Shown: piece by piece, positions 56,627-64,000 of the stretch | Layout: each line of letters begins with the position of its first letter | How positions within the stretch are numbered: position 1 is the first letter of the stretch | Assembly (NCBI RefSeq): GCF_002994005.1 | Contig: NZ_POSN01000001.1 | Span: 124,001-188,000 of the forward strand | Reading direction: 5' to 3' | Origin: Apilactobacillus quenuiae | GTDB taxonomy: Bacteria; Bacillota; Bacilli; Lactobacillales; Lactobacillaceae | Length of the DNA stretch: 64,000 bases | The notes under the pieces: model-generated | Seen by the model: only the letters and a program-made list of their open reading frames with translations | Database searches by the model: none | What the model was told of the DNA's origin: nothing | Translations under genes and position numbers: made by a program

Positions 56627-57595
56627 TTAATTTTTTTCCTTAAGTCTAGATAAATAATCTTTTTCTTCCAAATACTTATCAAATTGATCTAGGAAATTAC
56701 CAATACGAGGAATTAGACGCTTGTTTTTACGATAAACAAACGCTAAATCAAACTTAATATTGGGGGTCATTTTAGAAACCCATGTATCTACATTTTCCAT
56801 TTTATTAACATCTTTGTCAATCATAAATGAGCTAGGTAAAGCCGTGTTAGACCCTGTTTTTAACGCAAATTTTAAAATTTGGTTCGGTGTTGTAAAACGA
56901 GCAGCACTCGTAGGTAAATCTACCAATTGATTTTTAAACTGTTCCTTTAGAATAAAGTCTAAGAAATATCCTTCTGGATAAGTAACCCAGCGAGTATCTA
57001 GAGTATCTTGAAATCTAACCTTACTATTTTTTGATAATTTATTATTATGATGAATAAACATTAAATCATCACTAATGATTTTCTTAGCTTCGTAAGGTTT
57101 CCAATTTTTAATGGATGAGTCTGGCAAATACATAATCGCTAAATCAATTTGGTTATTTTCTAAAGATTCCCAAATTTCTTTACGAGTTAACATACGAAGA
57201 TTAATTGTTAAAGAGGGATTCTCTTTATACATTTCAATGCTAAAATCTTCGAGAACCTTATCTTGAATTGATGACAATACACCAATGTTAATTTCTCCAC
57301 TAGTTGCACTATTAGATTGTTCAATTTCATCGGCTGTCTCATTTAAAATGCTATAAATTTCCTTTGTTGATTTAAGCATAATATTGCCGGCTGAAGATAA
57401 TTTAAGCTTTTTACCAATAGAATAAAACAATGGTGAGCCAATTGTTTTCTCTAGTTTCTTAATTTGTTGAGTTAGTGCAGGTTGAGTTATTCCTAAAATC
57501 TGTGCAGCTTGGGTATAATTCATAGTATCTGCTAATTGCAAAAAATACGTTAATGTTTTAGATGAAAAAATATTTTCTTGTCTAGTCTTTTTCAT
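56627..57595 (-). CDS. LysR-family transcriptional regulator
   Basis: 322 residues. The winged helix is near residues 14-72 (FLQLADTMNYTQAAQILGITQPALTQQIKKLE, written here as its central part NYTQAAQILGITQPALTQ). A periplasmic-binding-type effector domain follows (INIGVLSSIQDKVL). The effector is not readable. A perfect palindrome lies about 90 bases upstream and may be its own operator. ppaC follows in the same transcript. Confidence 0.88.
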   Translation of the reverse strand: MKKTRQENIFSSKTLTYFLQLADTMNYTQAAQILGITQPALTQQIKKLEKTIGSPLFYSIGKKLKLSSAGNIMLKSTKEIYSILNETADEIEQSNSATSGEINIGVLSSIQDKVLEDFSIEMYKENPSLTINLRMLTRKEIWESLENNQIDLAIMYLPDSSIKNWKPYEAKKIISDDLMFIHHNNKLSKNSKVRFQDTLDTRWVTYPEGYFLDFILKEQFKNQLVDLPTSAARFTTPNQILKFALKTGSNTALPSSFMIDKDVNKMENVDTWVSKMTPNIKFDLAFVYRKNKRLIPRIGNFLDQFDKYLEEKDYLSRLKEKN

Positions 57596-57686
57596 AACTT
57601 ACTCCTAATTTTTAATGATAACAAATTATTATAGTCATATGATTCAAACTACAATGATAAACTATAAAATTATAAATAACAATAAT

Positions 57687-57703
57687 TTTATCATGATGAT
57701 AAA
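57687..57703. promoter_or_regulatory. 17-base palindrome upstream of the LysR gene
   Basis: TTTATCATGATGATAAA has eight-base arms around one central base. It is located between parC and lysR, a common place for a LysR autoregulatory site. Confidence 0.45.
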
Positions 57704-57722
57704 CATTTACTTTTATATAAAA

Positions 57723-60182
57723 CTATTTACTATTAACAAAATTAGGATTAAGTATTTTCATTTTTACTGGCATCCCCTCATGATCTAAATCAATAATAGC
57801 AGATCCATTTGATTGTCTTTCATTAATAGGATGATCATTTGGAATAATATCATGATGTCTATTACGATCAGTAAATATTCTGATTGGACTAAACTCATTC
57901 TCAATTTTAGCAAGTTTTATAAAGTCGACTACTTCATGAGCATTACGTTTTAATGGTTTTAGAACTTGTACTCCTCTACGGCCACGACTTGCTAAAGGAA
58001 TATCCATAGATAACATATTTTTGTAAAATCCACGTTGAGTAATCATAGCTAACGTATCATTATCATTAACTAATTGGCAATTAACAACGCGTTCATTGTC
58101 TCTAAGTTCCATAGATTTAACTCCAGTGGTTCTTGCACCATTAATTGAAACTTCTGCAAGTTCAAATCTAGTTGCTAAGCCAACATTAGATATAAGTACA
58201 ACTTCTGGATTATCATTTTTACCTACATACTTAACATTAACAACTCTTGCATCATTATTCTTAAGTTTTTCATACATAGTTGCATGAGAACGATAAGTAC
58301 GACCTGGTAATAGCTTACTAAATTCTGTTTGCTTAATATAGCCATCGCTAGTTGCAATTAAAAACTTACCTGACTCTTTAAGCGAATTAAAAGTAAAAAT
58401 ATTTATGATTTGTTCATCATTGTCTAAACCAATCGTTTGAGAAATATGTTCACCAGTTTCTTTCCATTTAGCCTCAGCTATTTCATGAACAGGTCGATAT
58501 ATTAAATGACCTTTATTGGTAAACATAAATATGTGATCCAAAGTACTCATTTCAGATGAAAAGATTGGATAATCATCTTCTTTGAGTCCATTTTCTTCAA
58601 CATCAGAAGCTTTATAAGATCTAATACTACTACGTTTTAGGTATCCATCATGACTAACTAAAACAATTACATCTTCATCCGGCACAGTAATATTTTTACT
58701 AATCTTAAGTTCTTGTACATGTTCCTCAATTTTAGTACGACGAGAATTCCCATAATCTTTTTGAATTTGTTTAAATTCCTTAGTCAATACTTTATCTAAT
58801 TCATTAGGATCATTTATGATTGTATTATATTCAATAATATCTTTACTCAATTTATCATTTTCTTCTTGCAGTTCAGTAACATCAGTATTAGTTAAACGAT
58901 AAAGTTGTAATTTAACAATTGCATCAGCTTGCTTATTAGAAAAGTCATATTCTTTAACTAAATTTTGGCAAGCATCTTTTCGATTCTTACTTGATCTAAT
59001 TGTTTTAATTACCTTGCTTAAAATAGACAATGCTTTAATAAGACCATTAACAATATGTTGACGATTCATTGCATTTTTTAAATCAAACTTTGTTCTGTTA
59101 GTAATGACATTTCGTTGATATCCAAGATAAGATTTTAAAATTGTTTTTAATGGTAATCTTTCAGGACGCATATGATTAATAGCAACTACATTAAAATGAT
59201 AGTTAACTTGTAAGTCTGTATTCTTAAATAAATAATTTAAAATACCTTGAACATCGACATCTCTTTTTAGTTCGATTGCAATCGAAAGACCATTACGATC
59301 ACTTTCATCTCGAACTTCTGCAATTCCATCAATTTTTTTGTTAATTCTAATTTCATCAATTTGCTTAACCATTTGTAACTTATTAACATCATAAGGAACT
59401 TCAGTAACACGGATAAGTGATTTATTACCACGTAATTGTTCAGTACTGGTCTTGGAACGAATAACAATTTTTCCACGACCAGTTTGATAAGCCTTTTTAA
59501 TTCCATCTAAGCCTTGAACAATCCCACCAACAGGGAAATCAGGACCCTTGATAAATTGCATTAGTTCATCTAAAGATGCATCAGGATGCTTTTGTAAATA
59601 TATTAAAGCATCTAATACTTCTGATAAATTATGAGGAGGAATTTCAGTTGCATATCCTGCAGAAATACCAGTAGCACCATTAACTAACAAGTTAGGGAAA
59701 CGTGATGGTAATACAGTGGGTTCTTCTTCAGTATCATCAAAATTGGGTACCCAATCAACTGTATCCTTATCAATATCACGTAACATTTCAGATGAAATTT
59801 TACTTAAACGAGCTTCTGTGTAACGCATAGCAGCTGCAGGATCTCCATCCATGGAACCATTATTCCCATGCATTTCAATTAATGGTTCACGTAATTTCCA
59901 GTCTTGACTCATTCTAACTAAAGCTTCATAAATCGAGCTATCACCATGTGGATGAAAATTACCCATTACATTACCAACTGATTTAGCTGATTTTCTAAAT
60001 CCTTTATCATAAGTATTACCATCTTTATTCATTGCATAAAGGATACGACGTTGAACTGGTTTCAATCCATCCCTAATATCTGGTAAAGCTCTTTCTTGAA
60101 TAATTGATTTAGAATAACGACTAAACCGTTCACTCATAATTTGTTCTAGGGTTAATTTTTCAATAATTGATTTTTTGTCCAA
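57723..60182 (-). CDS. parC: DNA topoisomerase IV subunit A
   Basis: 819 residues. The quinolone-region sequence FHPHGDSSIYEALVRMSQDW and the catalytic Tyr121 in AAAMRYTEARL are intact, and beta-propeller repeats follow from about residue 495. Ser83 and Glu86 at the resistance positions appear wild type. With ParE it decatenates sister chromosomes. It follows parE by 15 bases. Confidence 0.96.
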   Translation of the reverse strand: MDKKSIIEKLTLEQIMSERFSRYSKSIIQERALPDIRDGLKPVQRRILYAMNKDGNTYDKGFRKSAKSVGNVMGNFHPHGDSSIYEALVRMSQDWKLREPLIEMHGNNGSMDGDPAAAMRYTEARLSKISSEMLRDIDKDTVDWVPNFDDTEEEPTVLPSRFPNLLVNGATGISAGYATEIPPHNLSEVLDALIYLQKHPDASLDELMQFIKGPDFPVGGIVQGLDGIKKAYQTGRGKIVIRSKTSTEQLRGNKSLIRVTEVPYDVNKLQMVKQIDEIRINKKIDGIAEVRDESDRNGLSIAIELKRDVDVQGILNYLFKNTDLQVNYHFNVVAINHMRPERLPLKTILKSYLGYQRNVITNRTKFDLKNAMNRQHIVNGLIKALSILSKVIKTIRSSKNRKDACQNLVKEYDFSNKQADAIVKLQLYRLTNTDVTELQEENDKLSKDIIEYNTIINDPNELDKVLTKEFKQIQKDYGNSRRTKIEEHVQELKISKNITVPDEDVIVLVSHDGYLKRSSIRSYKASDVEENGLKEDDYPIFSSEMSTLDHIFMFTNKGHLIYRPVHEIAEAKWKETGEHISQTIGLDNDEQIINIFTFNSLKESGKFLIATSDGYIKQTEFSKLLPGRTYRSHATMYEKLKNNDARVVNVKYVGKNDNPEVVLISNVGLATRFELAEVSINGARTTGVKSMELRDNERVVNCQLVNDNDTLAMITQRGFYKNMLSMDIPLASRGRRGVQVLKPLKRNAHEVVDFIKLAKIENEFSPIRIFTDRNRHHDIIPNDHPINERQSNGSAIIDLDHEGMPVKMKILNPNFVNSK

Positions 60183-60197
60183 CTAAACTAACCTCCT

Positions 60198-62171
60198 TTA
60201 TTCAGTTTCTTCTTTCTTAGTTTTATCCAAAATACTTCCATCTTCCTCAAGATTAAACTCAACATTTTTTTCAATCCATTCACGACGTGGTTCCACTTTA
60301 TCACCCATTAAAGTAGTAACTCTCTTTTCAGCTAATGCTGCATCATCAATATTTACTTGAATTAAAGTTCTATTATCAGAATCCATAGTAGTTTCCCATA
60401 ACTGATCAGCATTCATTTCACCAAGACCTTTAAAACGTTGTAATGATGGATGTTTACCAAAGTTTTTTAATTTTTCATCCATTTCATCATTGGTCCAAGC
60501 ATAATCAACTTTGTTACTACGACCTTGCTTTTGTTGAATTTTAAACAATGGAGGCAATGCAATATAAACCCTTCCTTGTTCAATCATTGGACGCATATAT
60601 TTGTAAAAGAATGTTAATAATAAAATTTGAATATGAGCACCATCATCATCAGCATCAGTCATAATAATGATTTTGTCATAATTAGCATCCTTAATGTTAA
60701 ATTCAGGACCAACTCCAGCTCCGATTGTATAAATCATGGTACTAATTTCTTCATTTTTTAACACATCGTCTAATTTAGCACGTTCAGTGTTTAAAACTTT
60801 ACCCCTTAAAGGCAAAATGGCTTGATGTTTACGATCACGACCTTGTTTTGCTGAACCACCAGCAGAATCACCTTCCACTAGGAATAATTCATTTTTTGAA
60901 ACATCTTTAGATTGAGCAGGTGTTAATTTACCAGATAACAATCGCTCTTTTTTATGATGCTTTTTGCCACTTCGACTTTCATCACGGGCTTTACGTGCAG
61001 CTTCACGGGCTTTACGCGCTCTCAATGATTTTTGAACTAAGCTTTGTGCAAACTCACCATTTTCCATTAAATAGTACCCCAACTGTTCAGAAACTACATT
61101 ATCAACAATTGAACGTACCTCAGGGCTTCCCAACTTTTCTTTAGTTTGACCTTCAAATTGAAGCATTTCTTCAGGTACCTTAATAGAAATAACCGATGAT
61201 AGCCCTTCTCTAACATCTGAACCATCTAGATTTTTTTCTTTTGGTTTCAATAATTTAACTTTTCGAGCAAATTCATTAAAAGATTTTGTCCAAGCACTTC
61301 TAAATCCGGATTCATGAGTTCCACCATCTTTAGTACGTACGTTATTAACAAAAGACAAAGTATTTTCAGTATAACCATCGTTATATTGGGCAGCTACCTC
61401 AACTTCAACACCATCTTTTTTACCATCAAAATACATAATGTTGTCGCCTAATGTATGCTTATCTTCATTTAAGTAAGCAACAAATTCTTTAATTCCATCT
61501 TCATAATGGAATGTATCTTTTTGTTCTTGTCCACTTCTTTCATCGGACAAATTAATTTTAATCCCATTTAATAAAAATGCAGATTCTCTTAAACGTTGTT
61601 TTAAAATATTATAGTTAAAAATAGTTGTTGTAAAAATACTATTATCGGGTTTAAAAGTAACAGTAGTACCACTATGGTCATTTGTTTTACCAATATTTCT
61701 TAAAGTTCCTACTGGATGACCACCATCTTTAAAATCTTCTTCATATTTATATCCATCACGGACAATAGACACACTTAAATTGGTTGAAAGTGCATTTACA
61801 ACACTAGAACCAACTCCATGCAAACCACCAGAAGTTTTATATCCACCATTTTCTGAGAATTTTCCCCCAGCATGCAATATAGTAAAAATGACTTCAGGCG
61901 TAGGCTTACCAGAAGAATGCATTCCCACTGGCATACCACGACCATGATCTACAACCGTAATACTATTATCTGGATGAATTGTAACGTCAATTTCGTCACC
62001 AAAACCAGCTAATGCTTCATCAACTGCATTATCAACGATTTCATATACTAAATGATGTAGCCCCTTACTATCAGTAGAACCAATATACATTCCAGGACGT
62101 TTTCTAACTGCTTCTAATCCCTTTAAAACTTGGATTGAAGAGTCATCATAATTCTGTGTATCTTTAGGCAT
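60198..62171 (-). CDS. parE: DNA topoisomerase IV subunit B
   Basis: 657 residues from ATG 62171 (MPKDTQNYDDSSIQVL), with AAAGGAG nine bases upstream; the longer frame to 62264 is not needed. The GHKL ATPase has KRPGMYIGSTDSKGLHHL, GRGMPVGMH and GGLHGVGSSVVNAL. TOPRIM has LVEGDSAGGSAKQGRD and DADDDGAHI. It is the first gene of parE-parC. A LexA-like box lies 78 bases upstream. Confidence 0.96.
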   Translation of the reverse strand: MPKDTQNYDDSSIQVLKGLEAVRKRPGMYIGSTDSKGLHHLVYEIVDNAVDEALAGFGDEIDVTIHPDNSITVVDHGRGMPVGMHSSGKPTPEVIFTILHAGGKFSENGGYKTSGGLHGVGSSVVNALSTNLSVSIVRDGYKYEEDFKDGGHPVGTLRNIGKTNDHSGTTVTFKPDNSIFTTTIFNYNILKQRLRESAFLLNGIKINLSDERSGQEQKDTFHYEDGIKEFVAYLNEDKHTLGDNIMYFDGKKDGVEVEVAAQYNDGYTENTLSFVNNVRTKDGGTHESGFRSAWTKSFNEFARKVKLLKPKEKNLDGSDVREGLSSVISIKVPEEMLQFEGQTKEKLGSPEVRSIVDNVVSEQLGYYLMENGEFAQSLVQKSLRARKAREAARKARDESRSGKKHHKKERLLSGKLTPAQSKDVSKNELFLVEGDSAGGSAKQGRDRKHQAILPLRGKVLNTERAKLDDVLKNEEISTMIYTIGAGVGPEFNIKDANYDKIIIMTDADDDGAHIQILLLTFFYKYMRPMIEQGRVYIALPPLFKIQQKQGRSNKVDYAWTNDEMDEKLKNFGKHPSLQRFKGLGEMNADQLWETTMDSDNRTLIQVNIDDAALAEKRVTTLMGDKVEPRREWIEKNVEFNLEEDGSILDKTKKEETE

Positions 62172-62248
62172 TACAAAACACTCCTTTACTACAATATAAT
62201 ATATTACCTTATTTAATATGCATTTTAAAGGGTAATAAGTATAATTAA

Positions 62249-62260
62249 GAACATTTGTTC
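62249..62260. promoter_or_regulatory. LexA-like (SOS) box between parE and plsY
   Basis: GAACATTTGTTC fits GAAC-N4-GTTC, the core of the Bacillus-type LexA site. It lies between divergent genes, 78 bases from the parE start and 13 bases before the plsY -35 box. Confidence 0.65.
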
Positions 62261-62272
62261 TCATTTATAAAG

Positions 62273-62300
62273 TTGTCATAATAAATATAAATGGTAAAAT
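62273..62300 (+). promoter_or_regulatory. Promoter of plsY
   Basis: TTGTCA (62273-62278), 16 bases, TAAAAT (62295-62300), about 30 bases before the start codon. Confidence 0.6.
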
Positions 62301-62331
62301 GAAATAATAATATATTTATGGAGGAAAAAAT

Positions 62332-62937
62332 TTGAAACTAGTTATTTTATTGGTAATTGCATACTTGCTAGGTTCCATTCCTAGTGGTATATGGATTGGA
62401 AAATGGTTCTTCAATGTTGACGTTAGAAAACATGGATCGGGTAATATTGGTACAACAAATACCTATAGAGTATTAGGCAAAAAAGCAGGTACTGTTGTTA
62501 TGATTATAGATATATTAAAGGGAACAATAGCAACTTCATTGCCTTTACTTTTCAATGTAAATATATCACCTATCATTTTTGGCTTATTTGCAATTGTAGG
62601 TCATACATTTTCAATCTTTGATAAATTTAAAGGTGGAAAAGCCGTTGCAACTAGTGCTGGAATGTTACTAGCTATTCATCCAGTATTATTTTTATGTGCA
62701 TGTATTTTTGAATTATCATTTACTTATATAACAAGTATGGTAAGTTTGGCAAGCATGATTTCATTTCCATTAATTGTAATTTTATTGTTTCTAGATAAAG
62801 ATCCATGGCTGGGTACAATCGGTTTATTATTAACCATCTTTATTTTTATTAGACATAGAAAGAATATTATTAGAATTAAAGATGGAAATGAAAACTTAGT
62901 CCCTTTTGGTTTGATATATAATAATAAAAACAAATAA
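62332..62937 (+). CDS. plsY: Acyl-phosphate:glycerol-3-phosphate acyltransferase
   Basis: 201 residues from TTG 62332 with GGAGG upstream. Conserved loops are LGSIPSGIWIGK, RKHGSGNIGTTNTYRVLG, GHTFSIFDKFKGGKAVATSAG and a C-terminal FIRHRKNIIRI. It has about five membrane helices. It uses acyl phosphate from PlsX to acylate glycerol 3-phosphate, the product of GlpK at the other end of this window. It is divergent from parE, a conserved arrangement. Confidence 0.95.
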   Translation: MKLVILLVIAYLLGSIPSGIWIGKWFFNVDVRKHGSGNIGTTNTYRVLGKKAGTVVMIIDILKGTIATSLPLLFNVNISPIIFGLFAIVGHTFSIFDKFKGGKAVATSAGMLLAIHPVLFLCACIFELSFTYITSMVSLASMISFPLIVILLFLDKDPWLGTIGLLLTIFIFIRHRKNIIRIKDGNENLVPFGLIYNNKNK

Positions 62938-62966
62938 CCTTATTTTTAGGGTTATTTGTTTTTATT
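62931..62966. terminator. Terminator after plsY
   Basis: AAATAACC and GGTTATTT flank about 11 bases, followed by TTTTTATT. Confidence 0.75.
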
Positions 62967-62972
62967 ATGTTT

Positions 62973-62985
62973 AGTTAAAGTAACT
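62973..62985 (+). repeat. Copy 3 of the RGTTAAAGTAACT motif
   Basis: AGTTAAAGTAACT, identical to the minus-strand copy at 6,286. It lies just past the plsY terminator, between convergent genes. Confidence 0.35.
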
Positions 62986-63037
62986 TTTAATTTATACAAT
63001 ATAATAAAAAAAGAAACCTTTTAATAAAATGGCTTCT

Positions 63038-63916
63038 TTAAAAAATTCTAATCGAATAATCAGTATTAAACGTTTGTTCAGATAATAAATGTTTTATGCC
63101 ATTCTTATGAGATAAAATACCGTCAGCATTTATATCATCAGCAACTCCCCACCATGGTTCTAAGCAAACAAATGATGCATTGTTAGCTGACCATAGTCCA
63201 GCATATTCTGGATTATTAGCTTTAACTTCAACTCCATGATTAAAGTTTTGGTTTCCTAAACGACACATCACTTTATTATCATCTATTTTAATAATTTTAG
63301 CATCATCATAAAAAATTTCATGCTTTAATTGCAGCGGCTTATACAAATTAATATCATAAGCATTTCTTAAGTCAATATAAGGTGCTTTAAAAGGAATCTG
63401 TTTATAAATTTTGTTTGGAGAAACATTAATATAATATTCATCATAATTTTTCTCAGCCAGGTTACCTAAAGGAACATTAAATGCTGGATGTGCTCCTATT
63501 GAAAATAGCATTTCATTTTTACCATCGTTAGTAACACTTAAGTTAATTTTTAATTCAGAATCAGATAATAGATAATTAATTTTCAAAGTGAAATCAAAGG
63601 GATACATTTTTAATGTTGCTGCATTTGATTTTAATTGCATTGTAACGGAATCATTAGTTTTCTTAACAATTTCAAACTCCATTTCCCTAGCAAATCCATG
63701 TTGACCCATAGAATAAATTTGCCCATTATATTCATATTTGTCATTTTTTAAGCGACCCACTATCGGAAATAAAATTGGTGCATGTCTACCCCAAAAATTA
63801 CTATCTGCTTGCCAAATATATTCAATGTTTTGATCATTCTTTATACTTGTAACTTCAGCACCTTTTGTGTTGATTATGACATTCAAGTACTCATTACCTA
63901 AATTAACTAGCATCAT
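63038..63916 (-). CDS. Aldose 1-epimerase family protein (LacX-like)
   Basis: 292 residues. It opens LVNLGNEYLNVIINTKGAEVTSI and has YIWQADSNFWGRHAPILFPIVGRL, MGQHGFAREMEF (His and Arg) and IGAHPAFNVPL, the family pattern. Members interconvert sugar anomers or hexose-6-phosphate anomers. The substrate is unknown. GGAGGGT precedes the ATG. The last 84 bases of the window beyond it hold nothing I can identify. Confidence 0.88.
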   Translation of the reverse strand: MMLVNLGNEYLNVIINTKGAEVTSIKNDQNIEYIWQADSNFWGRHAPILFPIVGRLKNDKYEYNGQIYSMGQHGFAREMEFEIVKKTNDSVTMQLKSNAATLKMYPFDFTLKINYLLSDSELKINLSVTNDGKNEMLFSIGAHPAFNVPLGNLAEKNYDEYYINVSPNKIYKQIPFKAPYIDLRNAYDINLYKPLQLKHEIFYDDAKIIKIDDNKVMCRLGNQNFNHGVEVKANNPEYAGLWSANNASFVCLEPWWGVADDINADGILSHKNGIKHLLSEQTFNTDYSIRIF

Positions 63917-64000
63917 AACCCTCCGAAAATTCGTAATATATTAATTTTACAATAAAAATAATTAAAAATAAAACAAATACTAAGCCCTAGGGAAAAATTT

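Overview
This is an AT-rich chromosomal window from a low-GC Gram-positive bacterium. Gene content and order place it in the Lactobacillaceae: trmD-rplS, dinG-ypmB-dnaD, ponA/recU, ypsA-gpsB-rnpB-rlmL, lspA-rluD-pyrR-carAB, the mevalonate route to isoprenoids, a bacilli-type PurR promoter, parE-parC and plsY. I cannot name the species from sequence alone. No prophage, insertion sequence, CRISPR array or tRNA is visible.

Layout. 1-4.8 kb: end of trmD, rplS, a C69 dipeptidase, a tautomerase, glpK and a HAD phosphatase. 4.9-10.4 kb: an rRNA cytosine methylase and a mevalonate operon (mvk-mvaD-mvaK2-fni). 10.5-21.5 kb: conserved replication, cell-wall and RNA genes around the RNase P RNA. 21.5-29.1 kb: ebsA-like, fhs, lspA, rluD, pyrR and a carA-carB pair whose frames are open but whose catalytic residues are gone. 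29.1-34.4 kb: rqcH, degV, a THF-riboswitch-controlled folate transporter gene, a glutathione peroxidase and a surface GH20 enzyme. At 34,441-34,468 there is a strong match to the Bacillus dif site with an 11+6+11 architecture. Left of it most genes point right, and right of it nearly all point left, so the window appears to span the replication terminus. 34.7-42.3 kb is an accessory zone: a secreted protein, an HxlR regulator with an oxidoreductase, four tandem paralogous small proteins of unknown function, a ribulose-monophosphate pair (hxlA-hxlB), and a frameshifted oppA behind a leader peptide with three consecutive Cys codons and an attenuator. 42.4-53.8 kb: a complete purEKCSQLFMNHD operon with a PurBox pair and a clear promoter. 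53.9-64 kb: a membrane hydrolase, msrB-msrA, lysR-ppaC, parE-parC with a LexA-like box, plsY and an aldose-1-epimerase homologue.

How the genes connect. PurN and PurH use formyl-THF that Fhs makes, and FolT imports folate. MsrA, MsrB and Gpx handle oxidative damage. HxlA and HxlB link formaldehyde, ribulose 5-phosphate and fructose 6-phosphate.

The main points of interest are the dif/terminus, the catalytically dead CarAB pair, the DinG protein that kept its exonuclease but lost its helicase motifs, the Cys-codon attenuator, the four-paralogue cluster, and an rluD frame whose only full-length start is AUU.
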